Origin: an uncultured Prevotellaceae bacterium
GTDB lineage: Bacteria; Bacteroidota; Bacteroidia; Bacteroidales; Muribaculaceae
Length of the DNA stretch: 64,000 nt
Reading direction: 5' to 3'
Assembly: GCA_947167995.1 (NCBI GenBank)
Contig: CAMVKS010000006.1
Coordinates: 1-64,000, forward strand
Shown: piece by piece, positions 43,002 to 50,872 of the stretch
How positions within the stretch are numbered: the first letter of the stretch is position 1
How the letters are laid out: each line of letters opens with the position of its first letter
Made by a program: the position numbers and the translations under genes
Notes under the pieces: model-generated
What the model was told of the DNA's origin: nothing
Database searches by the model: none
The model's input: the letters and a program-made list of their open reading frames with translations, nothing else

Positions 43002-44891
43002 CTAATTGCCGCTGAAATCCCAGTAGGATGCTGTGGCTTCGACAGTGGCCTCGATATCGTCGGGCAGGTTGCAGAAGAAATCGATGCCCGTTCGCCGCTC
43101 CAGCTCGTCGATGGAGATGCGGTTATTGATTACTGTTGCTGCAGCATCGTTGTTGGACTGTTTCTGCTCGGTCCACAAAGCAAAGGCTTTGTAGTTATTG
43201 GCCGATTTGTCGTAATACAAGAACGCCATGTAGAAGTACTTGGGGACTACCAGTGTGTGACCCTGAGAATCGGTTGTGGTGGTGATGATGCCAGTGCTTG
43301 TGGTGTTGTTGAGAGTGACATTGGCTATGGTAGCAGCTTTAACAACATAGAGGGTGTCGGTGTTGTTGGAAGGTTGCCATTTCGTCCTTACATAGCCCTC
43401 AAGGGTTGCCCAGCAAGCTGAACCATTGTGATTCTGATATTGCGGTTGCATATTGGTCATATAGAACGTCTGACTGTTCTGGTCTCTTGAAGCTACTCTA
43501 TCGGCACTTGGGCAAAGATGCCCTCTAGAGTAAGTACTGCTATTGGTATAGGAATCAGATGGTGATACAGTAACGGCATCATCTGCCTTGAATGCATCTT
43601 TGCGGCCCACATTCGTTGCATTATTCTTTGCGCACATGGTGTAGCAAGTCCAGCGGTTGGCAATCTTGTTGTTGTCCCATTCAAGCGAGTAGGTTATGCC
43701 GTAGGTGCTCACCGCTTTCACCACGCGCTGGTTTCCGCTGGCGGTGTTGATGTGCGGGTACTCAAGACGCCATGCGTACTCATCGGTACTCTTATTGGTG
43801 AATGTCGGGTCGGCCTTCGACTGTGGGATTCCACTGCCCGCGATGTTCCAGTTTGCATTTACGTTGTTATTGCCGTCAGAGCCGATGATATAGGTTGCCG
43901 TAGCCACTGTGCTCGACACGCCGCCCTTGACTGCGATGGCCTTGATGGTCATGTTGCTGCTCACCGTGATAGCGCCAGTGTACTGATTAGAGCTGCTTGT
44001 GGGTGTGGTGCCGTTGGTGGTGTAGTAGATGGTTGCACCGCTTGTTGTGGTGCTGATAGTTACATTCTGCGCCGAGGTGTAAGTGCCACCAGCAGGCGAG
44101 AAGGTGGGCGCAGCAACAACACTTGCCGCACTGCCATCGTCCTCAACGTAGAGATGGATGGGTTGTTGGCTGGTTTTATAGCAAGAGAAACGTTGCTGAC
44201 CAGATGACTTATTATATTGAATGGTGTAATTTGTATTCCCCACGTTAGCAATTATAGCTTTGTTGTTTTCACCTATCGTAATTGTCCAAGTACTGTTCTC
44301 TGTACCAGTCGTTAAAGTATTTTTATCACCTGTGTGGTTCAACAAAGCACCGTCCAAGGCCAAAGTCCAAGCTTCGCTTGTGCCACCAAGGGTCAAGATT
44401 TTAACGGCAGTTCCTTCGGTTAATTGAACAATTCCGTCATCATAAGCGAAATTTTCACTTCCAGTTACCGAGATTCCCGAACTGGTGCCTGATGGGTTAA
44501 TCGCTCCCATTGCAGCTGGTTCATGTTCTTGATCACCTTCATAAACAAGGATATACCTCTTGCCAGCAACAAGTTGAGAAGCACTTGTCACGCGCGTGAA
44601 GATGTCGCTGGAAACCACTGGTTGGGTGTCCTCTACAACGTTGGTGATTTGAGAGTAGAGATAATCAATGCTTTGGGTTTGGCCCTTGAGGTAGATTTTC
44701 ATGCCTATGGCGCCATTGTCGCCAAATTTTCCGCCCACAAAGCGCACGCTGTCCATATTGGAAGCGGCATAGGAAACGGTGTTGCCGTTTTTCAGTGTTA
44801 TTGTCATCGACACTGGTGTGTTGTCGATAGCTGCCATTGCGGTAGCGATTGTCATCAAGCCCATGAGGGCAACAAATAATATTTTCTTCAT
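43002..44891 (-). CDS. Secreted DNA/RNA non-specific endonuclease with chitobiase-type domain
   Basis: A 629-residue exported nuclease. Order: signal peptide (about 1-21), beta-rich N-terminal region (about 30-255) with SMTITLKNGNTVSYAASNMDSVRF at its start, one chitobiase/beta-hexosaminidase C-terminal-type domain (about 260-340, PTFSPAGGTYTSAQNVTISTTT and TNGTTPTSSS), and the NUC1-type ba-beta-alpha-metal nuclease domain (about 350-625). The catalytic motif is YSRGHLCPSADRV (the DRGH-type His) with a metal-binding Asn in FYMTNMQPQYQNHN. It ends RRTGIDFFCNLPDDIE..., as does its paralogue at 55659. Likely roles are DNA scavenging or defence. Confidence 0.9.
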   Translation of the reverse strand: MKKILFVALMGLMTIATAMAAIDNTPVSMTITLKNGNTVSYAASNMDSVRFVGGKFGDNGAIGMKIYLKGQTQSIDYLYSQITNVVEDTQPVVSSDIFTRVTSASQLVAGKRYILVYEGDQEHEPAAMGAINPSGTSSGISVTGSENFAYDDGIVQLTEGTAVKILTLGGTSEAWTLALDGALLNHTGDKNTLTTGTENSTWTITIGENNKAIIANVGNTNYTIQYNKSSGQQRFSCYKTSQQPIHLYVEDDGSAASVVAAPTFSPAGGTYTSAQNVTISTTTSGATIYYTTNGTTPTSSSNQYTGAITVSSNMTIKAIAVKGGVSSTVATATYIIGSDGNNNVNANWNIAGSGIPQSKADPTFTNKSTDEYAWRLEYPHINTASGNQRVVKAVSTYGITYSLEWDNNKIANRWTCYTMCAKNNATNVGRKDAFKADDAVTVSPSDSYTNSSTYSRGHLCPSADRVASRDQNSQTFYMTNMQPQYQNHNGSACWATLEGYVRTKWQPSNNTDTLYVVKAATIANVTLNNTTSTGIITTTTDSQGHTLVVPKYFYMAFLYYDKSANNYKAFALWTEQKQSNNDAAATVINNRISIDELERRTGIDFFCNLPDDIEATVEATASYWDFSGN

Positions 44892-44899
44892 AGTTGTGT

Positions 44900-44905
44900 C
44901 CTCCT
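44900..44905 (-). promoter_or_regulatory. Perfect Shine-Dalgarno sequence (AGGAGG)
   Basis: AGGAGG lies 8 bases before the ATG of the nuclease gene at 44891. Strong Shine-Dalgarno sites are rare in Bacteroidetes, where start regions usually rely on A-rich leaders, so this one stands out and confirms the start. Confidence 0.7.
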
Positions 44906-44910
44906 AAAGC

Positions 44911-47007
44911 TTAAAATTTTACAATCTTTTTACCATTCACAATATAAATGCCTGGCGGCAACGAGCTTAGCGGTAGCGTGAGCCTTGCTCCTATCAGGTT
45001 GTAGATGACCGCTTCCTGTGGAGCGTTGTTGTCGAAGCGGATATCGGCGATAGCTGTCACCACTTCGTTACCACCCAAATCAAGTTTCACGCCAGCACCT
45101 TCAGGGATAGTGATATATGCCTCGGTGCCGCTGATGTCGGTGTTGTCGAGTAGCGAAGTCCAGCTCAAAGTGTTGTCATCGATAAGCTTCACTGTTGACT
45201 CATCCTTTGGCAAAGTTTTTGGTGAATAGGTCCCCACAAGTGTATAGTCGCCCACATAGGCAGGTGTCTCATTAGCCATCAAGTTGATGCCAGGGGCATT
45301 TTGTGGAGCAGCAAGAGAAAATGTTACCGAGCCCGCAGGGTCACTTTTCAGCTCAACACCACTCAGAGTCATTTCCTGCTGCGAGGTGTAGGGTCTTACA
45401 AGATAGGGAGTACCTGGCTGCAGGTTGCCGTAATAGTCCTCGAAGTGCATCACGCCACCCTGAATTGGGTAGGTGACGCCGTTCATCTCGTAGGCTCCCA
45501 CCTGACCGAGTGTCACACCTGTATATTCCAGCACATCGCCCTCAAAACCCTCAATCTCGAATGGCACGGTGAGCAGGCTCCAATCTTGTGACGAGAGATT
45601 GCGTTTGAGCCTTACCTGAGCGTTAGAAATCGAAGCCGAAGGGCTAACAAAATCACGCTGGGCATCTACCACGTAGGTGAGTGGATAGAAATTGTTCTGA
45701 TTGATGGGGAATATCTCCTGACTATTATTGTAAGGAGCAGCAATGCCAGTGATATCGACTATGGCTCCCTTGTATGGTTGCTGATAGCCTTCGGGGGTAT
45801 ATTTGTTATAAATCAAAAACTCGTTGTTGTTAATGTCGCTTGCTGTTGCGGTATTATTGTTCAAAGCAGTAACTTCCAGGTCGCTGATTGTAACCCAGTC
45901 GGCATAGTGGCGGCTATCAAAGCCATCGGCGTCAATCTCCACTGGCTCCACATCGAGTTCCGTCACGGGCTTAGCAATAACGAGATAGCAGCTGTTGGTC
46001 GCCGACGAAGCGGTAAACTCAGGCAGACCGTTGTAATTGGTGTAAGTGCCAATAATCCAGCCAGCTATGTGCTGATTGTACTCGAGTGGCGGATTGGTAG
46101 TTACATTATAAATGCATATCGCACCCGTTTTGTCGCGTACAAAAGCCTCTTTCTTGTTAGTATTCACGTAAAGAGTGCGAGCATTATAGTTATCGGGCAA
46201 GTACAGTCTCGCTGTGGTGCCACTTGCCAAGTTCTTGAAGGCGCTGATGCCTGTAACCGTTTGACCGAGAGTGTAAGTCTTGCTCACTACCGAGCTCGTT
46301 TGATTGCCAACGTAAGAAATTGCTTTCACAGTGGTTGTTCCACTGATGTTGATAGTAGTAGCAGCAGTAATCTCAGTGCCGTTAGTTTGCGAGGGAGTGC
46401 TGCCATTGGTGGTATATCGCACCGTGTTGCCACTAGCAGGAGTAATCGTCACCTCAGCACTCGCTGGGTCGTTCATTACCGGCCAGAACGCAAACTCGTC
46501 GGTAAGAGTGGGAAGCTCAACGGAGGCTTGTGAACCAGTGGTGTAAGTCACTGTGATGTTCTTAATATAAAATGCCTTAGAAGAAGTTTGCGACATGGAT
46601 ATCACAATAGTTCCTGAAGAACTACCAGTTCCTATATAATTTGCGGCACTTGAAGTCAATGACTGATTAGAAAGATAACTCGTCCCTCCAACCGAGATAC
46701 TTATAGTTCCGACTCCATCATTTGCCATGCTGGCATTTACAGTAACACTTTGAATAGTTCCAGAAATTCCAGTAGTGGAAAGCGACAAAGATTTATATGG
46801 TGCTTTACTACTACCAAATTGCTGACCCTTGGTTTCGTCATATCCCCAATAGCCACCATCACCAGCTAAAGTCCAGCTCACTCCTCCCAAGTCCTTAGTG
46901 CCATTAGAAGAGAATTGTTTACTCTCAAACGTATAAGAATAGGTTTCAGCCCACCCGACGCTTGCGGCGAGGGTGGCGAATAAAAATAGTGTTATTAGCT
47001 TTTTCAT
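44911..47007 (-). CDS. Secreted protein with chitobiase-type domain and T9SS-like tail
   Basis: A 698-residue exported protein of unknown activity. I chose the ATG at 47007 (MKKLITLFLFATLAASVGWA, a clean signal peptide); the longer reading adds a leader-derived stretch. An N-terminal carbohydrate-binding-like beta-sandwich (about 25-160, TYSYTFESKQFSSNGTKDLGGVSWTLAGDGGYWGYD) is followed by a chitobiase-type domain (about 165-250, FAFWPVMNDPASAEVTITPASGNTVRYTTNGSTP). OB-fold-like segments come after that. The end, NLIGARLTLPLSSLPPGIYIVNGKKIVKF, resembles a type IX secretion sorting domain. The gene ends 20 bases before the nuclease gene, so the two are co-transcribed. Confidence 0.78.
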   Translation of the reverse strand: MKKLITLFLFATLAASVGWAETYSYTFESKQFSSNGTKDLGGVSWTLAGDGGYWGYDETKGQQFGSSKAPYKSLSLSTTGISGTIQSVTVNASMANDGVGTISISVGGTSYLSNQSLTSSAANYIGTGSSSGTIVISMSQTSSKAFYIKNITVTYTTGSQASVELPTLTDEFAFWPVMNDPASAEVTITPASGNTVRYTTNGSTPSQTNGTEITAATTINISGTTTVKAISYVGNQTSSVVSKTYTLGQTVTGISAFKNLASGTTARLYLPDNYNARTLYVNTNKKEAFVRDKTGAICIYNVTTNPPLEYNQHIAGWIIGTYTNYNGLPEFTASSATNSCYLVIAKPVTELDVEPVEIDADGFDSRHYADWVTISDLEVTALNNNTATASDINNNEFLIYNKYTPEGYQQPYKGAIVDITGIAAPYNNSQEIFPINQNNFYPLTYVVDAQRDFVSPSASISNAQVRLKRNLSSQDWSLLTVPFEIEGFEGDVLEYTGVTLGQVGAYEMNGVTYPIQGGVMHFEDYYGNLQPGTPYLVRPYTSQQEMTLSGVELKSDPAGSVTFSLAAPQNAPGINLMANETPAYVGDYTLVGTYSPKTLPKDESTVKLIDDNTLSWTSLLDNTDISGTEAYITIPEGAGVKLDLGGNEVVTAIADIRFDNNAPQEAVIYNLIGARLTLPLSSLPPGIYIVNGKKIVKF

Positions 47008-47045
47008 TATTATGTATTGAATTTTAGTTTCAATTGAAAAACATG

Positions 47046-47078
47046 CAAAGTTAACGAAAAGCATTGAAAAATAGGCAA
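47046..47078 (-). promoter_or_regulatory. Promoter for the chitobiase-domain/nuclease operon
   Basis: On the minus strand TAACTTTG (47053 to 47046) lies about 40 bases upstream of the start codon at 47007, with TTG at 47078 to 47076 (spacer 22). Confidence 0.55.
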
Positions 47079-47100
47079 TTTTAAGTTTTTTTTATGTGGT

Positions 47101-48819
47101 TTATGGGTTGAGCAGTGCGTCGTAGATGCTTGTGATGTCGGCAGCGCTGATGTTTCCGTCGAAGTTTGGATCGAGGAACTCATTGTATTGTGGTTCGACA
47201 CCGAAGAGCAGCACATCATAGATTCTTGTGATGTCGGCCGCGGTAACTACTCCGTCGTTGTTGACATCGCAGATGTGGTGATGAATCCAGGTGTCGAGCA
47301 GCGGTAACCGTTTAGTGAGCCACTCGGTGATGTACTGCTTTTCCTCGACGAAGTTGAGAGGGTGCCCATAGAGGTCGCTGTCGCCATTCCATCGTTGTTC
47401 TTCTCGCGCTGCTGCTCCACATTCAATGAGCTTGTCGATGGCATCGCTGTAACGCCCCACCAAACTTTCCTCGCTGAGCCATGTTGCCCTGAGTTCGTCA
47501 TATCTATCGAGGAATTCCTGACGGTAGCGGCTTCGGTTGTGGAACATCATTTTGAAAAGCCAGTTATAGGGGAGCTTGAAAAAGTCGTAGGCTGTGAGTG
47601 GTGGCCTCCAGTCGGCTGGTGACCAGCTTTGTCCCACCGATGCGTCAAGGTCCCACACTGCAAGCGAGAGCCTTGGGTCAACGGCTCGGTCATGACAGAA
47701 CCAGTAGATGTTTCTTGCCGAGTTGTCGTTGGCGTTAAGAGTGAGGTAGAAGATGGTGTAGTCGATCACAGGCGGCATATCGAAATACTTGTTGGCATGA
47801 TAGTTATAATAATAGATGGTACCGCTCATCCCCATCGCATTGATGGCATCATACAAAACCTTATAGCTCGTTGGCATCACCTCGTCGGGGTCGGGGTATT
47901 TAGTCTCAAATCCACAGTACATGGGCAGCGAATCGTTGTATTCCTCGGCCCATCTGAATCCCGCCACTCCGTTGAATTCATTGGTTTTCCATAGTCCTCC
48001 ATGGAACACATTGTTGATGGTGTCGTGCTTGACGAGCTGTAGTTGCTTGCGGTCCATAGCCTCGGTGAGAGCATAAATGCCTCGGTACTCGTCGCCGAGG
48101 AACAGCTCCACCATCTCTCCACGCACTCCGGTTAGAGCGTCGGGGTTCTGGTCGATGTAGTGTGGTGGACGCGCCATGTCGATCCACAACTCGGTGGCAA
48201 CTCGATTCCTTATCCTCGCCATGTCGGCTTGTCCGGCGTCAAGAATCCAGTGGTTGTCGCGTCTCATTCCCAATATTTTGCGGTTTTGTTTTTCTCCATT
48301 AGGGTAGACAAACTGGATGCTGTAGTTGCGCTTGTGCTTCTCGGGGGTGTTGGTGGTGTTGCCTCTCCATTTCACCCGTGCCGTCATCAGTTCGCTTGCC
48401 TGCCTACCTGGCTCGGCAATCACCACAGTGCCGCCCGTGTAGTCATATCCAAAGTCGCCTTCGAGAGCTACTATAGGCAGGAACGTGAACTGCAACGAAT
48501 AGTCTTTCTGGCATCCCTGTGCATCGCTGCATGTGATTTTCCACGACTTCTCTCCGCTGATGTCGTTGAACACCCATGAGCCGTCGTCAGCCAAAGGCAC
48601 ATCGTCAATCATGAGCACCTGGCAGCCCTCGTTGCCCGCGACAATGGCCGTGACCGTAGCACCAAACCACTGCTGAGGCACCGAGACAAGCAACGAGCAT
48701 GCCGCCGAGTCGCAAAAAGTGGGGCAGTTGTCAATAGACAGAACTACTTTTGCGTTACCCATGCTGCAGCACATCATCGACAGCAACAAGAAAACGAAGT
48801 TCTTAAATATTTTGTTCAT
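47101..48819 (-). CDS. CotH kinase family protein with dockerin (first copy)
   Basis: A 572-residue exported protein. I chose the ATG at 48819 (MNKIFKNFVFLLLSMMCCSMGNA, signal peptide). The CotH domain spans about 140-480: RVKWRGNTTNTPEKHKRNYSIQF, GMRRDNHWILDAGQADMARIRNRVATELWIDMA and VWDLDASVGQSW, where the DLD pair matches the metal-binding DxD of CotH kinases. The last 55 residues are two dockerin repeats (CDVNNDGVVTAADITRIYDV and PNFDGNISAADITSIYDALL). CotH of Bacillus is a spore-coat protein kinase; in Bacteroidales these proteins are secreted and their substrate is unknown. A paralogue lies directly upstream. Confidence 0.87.
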   Translation of the reverse strand: MNKIFKNFVFLLLSMMCCSMGNAKVVLSIDNCPTFCDSAACSLLVSVPQQWFGATVTAIVAGNEGCQVLMIDDVPLADDGSWVFNDISGEKSWKITCSDAQGCQKDYSLQFTFLPIVALEGDFGYDYTGGTVVIAEPGRQASELMTARVKWRGNTTNTPEKHKRNYSIQFVYPNGEKQNRKILGMRRDNHWILDAGQADMARIRNRVATELWIDMARPPHYIDQNPDALTGVRGEMVELFLGDEYRGIYALTEAMDRKQLQLVKHDTINNVFHGGLWKTNEFNGVAGFRWAEEYNDSLPMYCGFETKYPDPDEVMPTSYKVLYDAINAMGMSGTIYYYNYHANKYFDMPPVIDYTIFYLTLNANDNSARNIYWFCHDRAVDPRLSLAVWDLDASVGQSWSPADWRPPLTAYDFFKLPYNWLFKMMFHNRSRYRQEFLDRYDELRATWLSEESLVGRYSDAIDKLIECGAAAREEQRWNGDSDLYGHPLNFVEEKQYITEWLTKRLPLLDTWIHHHICDVNNDGVVTAADITRIYDVLLFGVEPQYNEFLDPNFDGNISAADITSIYDALLNP

Positions 48820-48829
48820 AGCAGTGTGG

Positions 48830-50560
48830 TCAGTATCCAAGTATTATATTATACAAAATTGTCAGGTCGGATGCTGTGATGTTTCCATCGCCGTTGACAT
48901 CGAGATTGTAGTCATAATTGTCGGTGCCCTCAAAGAAATAAAACAGCAGTGCCGATATGTCGTAGGCAGTGACTGCGCCATCGCCGTTCACATCGCAGGG
49001 ATGTCGCATGAGAGTGCGGTCAAGGTGTGCAAGTCTTTTCTTTATCCAGTCGATGATATAATCTTTCTCGGCCACGATGTCGAGAGTGAGCCCGTTGATG
49101 TCGCTGTCGCCGCTCCATCGCTCCTGCTCACGCATCACCGCTCCACTTTGCACAAGAGGGTCGACAGCCTTGTTCACTCTCTCGGCGAGGTTTTTCTCGT
49201 TGAGCCAGGACTCCCTCAGCTCCCAATATCGCTCTAAGAACTCCTTGTGGTAGATGCATTCAGGCATTGAGAACATTCTGAACTCAATACTCGAGTACTT
49301 GAGATTGTAATCAGGCTCGGCTCTCCCTCCCCTGAAGTCGGGAGAATCGCGGTTGGTTCCCAGCGTCCAGTCCAAGTCCCAAACCGCCAGTGTGAGCCTT
49401 TTGTCGACTTCGCGGTCATAGATGGCCCAGTAGATGTTGTTCACGCTATTGTCCACGGCATCGAGCACTTGAATGAAGATGGCATAGTCAATAAGCACAG
49501 GAATGTCGAAATACTCATGGGCTTTAGCGTTGAACGAATTAACGTCGCCATAAGCAACAAAAAGCACGGCATCGGACAAATCCTTGTGTTGGGTGGGGTG
49601 CACATCCTCAAAGTCGGGGTACTCGACGACAAAAGTGCTATAGTTGGGACTGTTGTTGTCGTAGTGCACCCAGCTCTTGAATTCGGCCACCTTGCTCCAG
49701 CTTGCAGCGTTCCAAATCATACCGTGAAAGACATCGTTGTCCTCGTCATACTGTGCGACCTGCAACTGCTTTCGGTCAACGCACTCCATAAGGGAGTAGA
49801 TGCCCATGTAGGTGCCGTTGGTAAAGACTTCAACCATCTCGCCACGAGCTCCCGTGAGAGCGTCGGGTGCTTGCTCGTAGTAATAGGGTGGTCGGGCCAT
49901 ATCGAGCCACAGGTCGGTAGCGACACGGTTCCTCACTCGCGAGAGGTCGACCTGTGCCGCATCGAGCTTCCAGTGGTTGTCGCGTCTCATGTTTAATAGC
50001 TTGCGGTTCTGCTTGTCACCGTTGGCGTCGACAAACTTGATGCTGTAGTTGCGTTTGTGCCTGCCTGGCATGTTGGTGTATCCTCCTCTCCACTTCACTT
50101 GTGCCGTCATGCCCTCGTCGATAGTCCCTTCGGGGGTCATGAGTGTGACAGTTGCATCTACAAAGTCATAACCCACATCTCCCTCGATGCTCATGATGGG
50201 CAAAAAAGTGAACATCAGTCTCTTGACAATGGGCTTGTTGTCGCATGTCGCCCTCACTAAGAACACTTTGCCGCCCTCGATGTCTTGAAAAGTGATGGGA
50301 TGGTCGGTGAGAGGCTGTCCGGCAACGGTGATGTCTTGCCAGTGGCTTGCCGTGTCGACTTGAACCGTGGCCGTAAGGTCTTGTCCAAAAGACTCTTGTG
50401 GTAGTGAGTACAGGATTGTGTTGGACAGACTGTCGCTGAAAGTGGGATTGCCGTTAATGAAAATCTGTCCTGAGGCTATTGCAGGGCATAGCGATAATGC
50501 ACCAAGCATAATGGCTTGGCACAAGAAAACTGTCAACTTCGCTATGTGCCCTGATTTCAT
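48830..50560 (-). CDS. CotH kinase family protein with dockerin (second copy)
   Basis: A 576-residue exported protein and paralogue of the next gene, 10 bases away, so the two are one operon. Signal peptide about 1-30. The CotH domain has AQVKWRGGYTNMPGRHKRNYSIKF, MRRDNHWKLDAAQVDLSRVRNRVATDLW and VWDLDWTLGTNRDSP. The tail has two dockerin repeats (CDVNGDGAVTAYDISALLFY and LDVNGDGNITASDLTILYNI). The two proteins share the same layout but differ widely, so this is an old duplication. There is no clear promoter in the 310 bases upstream. Confidence 0.87.
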   Translation of the reverse strand: MKSGHIAKLTVFLCQAIMLGALSLCPAIASGQIFINGNPTFSDSLSNTILYSLPQESFGQDLTATVQVDTASHWQDITVAGQPLTDHPITFQDIEGGKVFLVRATCDNKPIVKRLMFTFLPIMSIEGDVGYDFVDATVTLMTPEGTIDEGMTAQVKWRGGYTNMPGRHKRNYSIKFVDANGDKQNRKLLNMRRDNHWKLDAAQVDLSRVRNRVATDLWLDMARPPYYYEQAPDALTGARGEMVEVFTNGTYMGIYSLMECVDRKQLQVAQYDEDNDVFHGMIWNAASWSKVAEFKSWVHYDNNSPNYSTFVVEYPDFEDVHPTQHKDLSDAVLFVAYGDVNSFNAKAHEYFDIPVLIDYAIFIQVLDAVDNSVNNIYWAIYDREVDKRLTLAVWDLDWTLGTNRDSPDFRGGRAEPDYNLKYSSIEFRMFSMPECIYHKEFLERYWELRESWLNEKNLAERVNKAVDPLVQSGAVMREQERWSGDSDINGLTLDIVAEKDYIIDWIKKRLAHLDRTLMRHPCDVNGDGAVTAYDISALLFYFFEGTDNYDYNLDVNGDGNITASDLTILYNIILGY

Positions 50561-50652
50561 TCTCGTTAGGGTATAACTATCCTAACTATAAAAACGTTAA
50601 AACAAGTATTGGTATTGCATTTTCGGCCTTATATTTTTCCATTTTATGTATG

Positions 50653-50685
50653 GTGAAAACAAAGTGAAAACAAAGTGAAAACAAA
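50653..50685. repeat. Three tandem 11-bp repeats
   Basis: The unit GTGAAAACAAA occurs at 50653, 50664 and 50675. The period is about one helical turn of DNA, so A-tracts face the same side; the array could bend DNA or bind a protein. Confidence 0.9.
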
Positions 50686-50703
50686 GCCGTCAACTAAACT
50701 TTT

Positions 50704-50732
50704 CGGACAAAGGGGACGGTTCTTTTTGTCTG
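50704..50732. repeat. Palindromic element, copy A (REP-like)
   Basis: A hairpin with several G-U pairs around the core GGGACGGTTCT. It shares the core and layout with copy B 105 bases downstream. Similar GGGACGGTTCT hairpins recur in many bacterial genomes, so this may be a dispersed palindromic element. Confidence 0.6.
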
Positions 50733-50808
50733 ATTTTTCGAGTTATAGACTATTTTAGGGCTTTTTTGTTCTGTTTATGACCAATTTGGCTCAAAAATAT
50801 TGAAAAAA

Positions 50809-50841
50809 ATCGAACAAAAGGGACGGTTCTCTTTGTTCGAT
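50809..50841 (-). terminator. Palindromic element, copy B; terminator of the capsid-like gene
   Basis: A 14-bp stem with one bulged base (50809-50823 with 50828-50841) and the loop CGGT, with T-runs on both sides. On the minus strand the run of T lies just beyond the stem, 32 bases past the stop of the gene at 50873. Confidence 0.75.
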
Positions 50842-50872
50842 TTTTGGAGGGGTTAGAGGAAAGGTGTGTGTG

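Larger units (their letters stand above)
50561..50872. other. Gene-free spacer between CotH operon and capsid-like gene
   Basis: It holds three 11-bp tandem repeats (50653-50685) and two copies of a hairpin element with the core GGGACGGTTCT (50704-50732 and 50809-50841). I see no gene in it. Confidence 0.7.
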
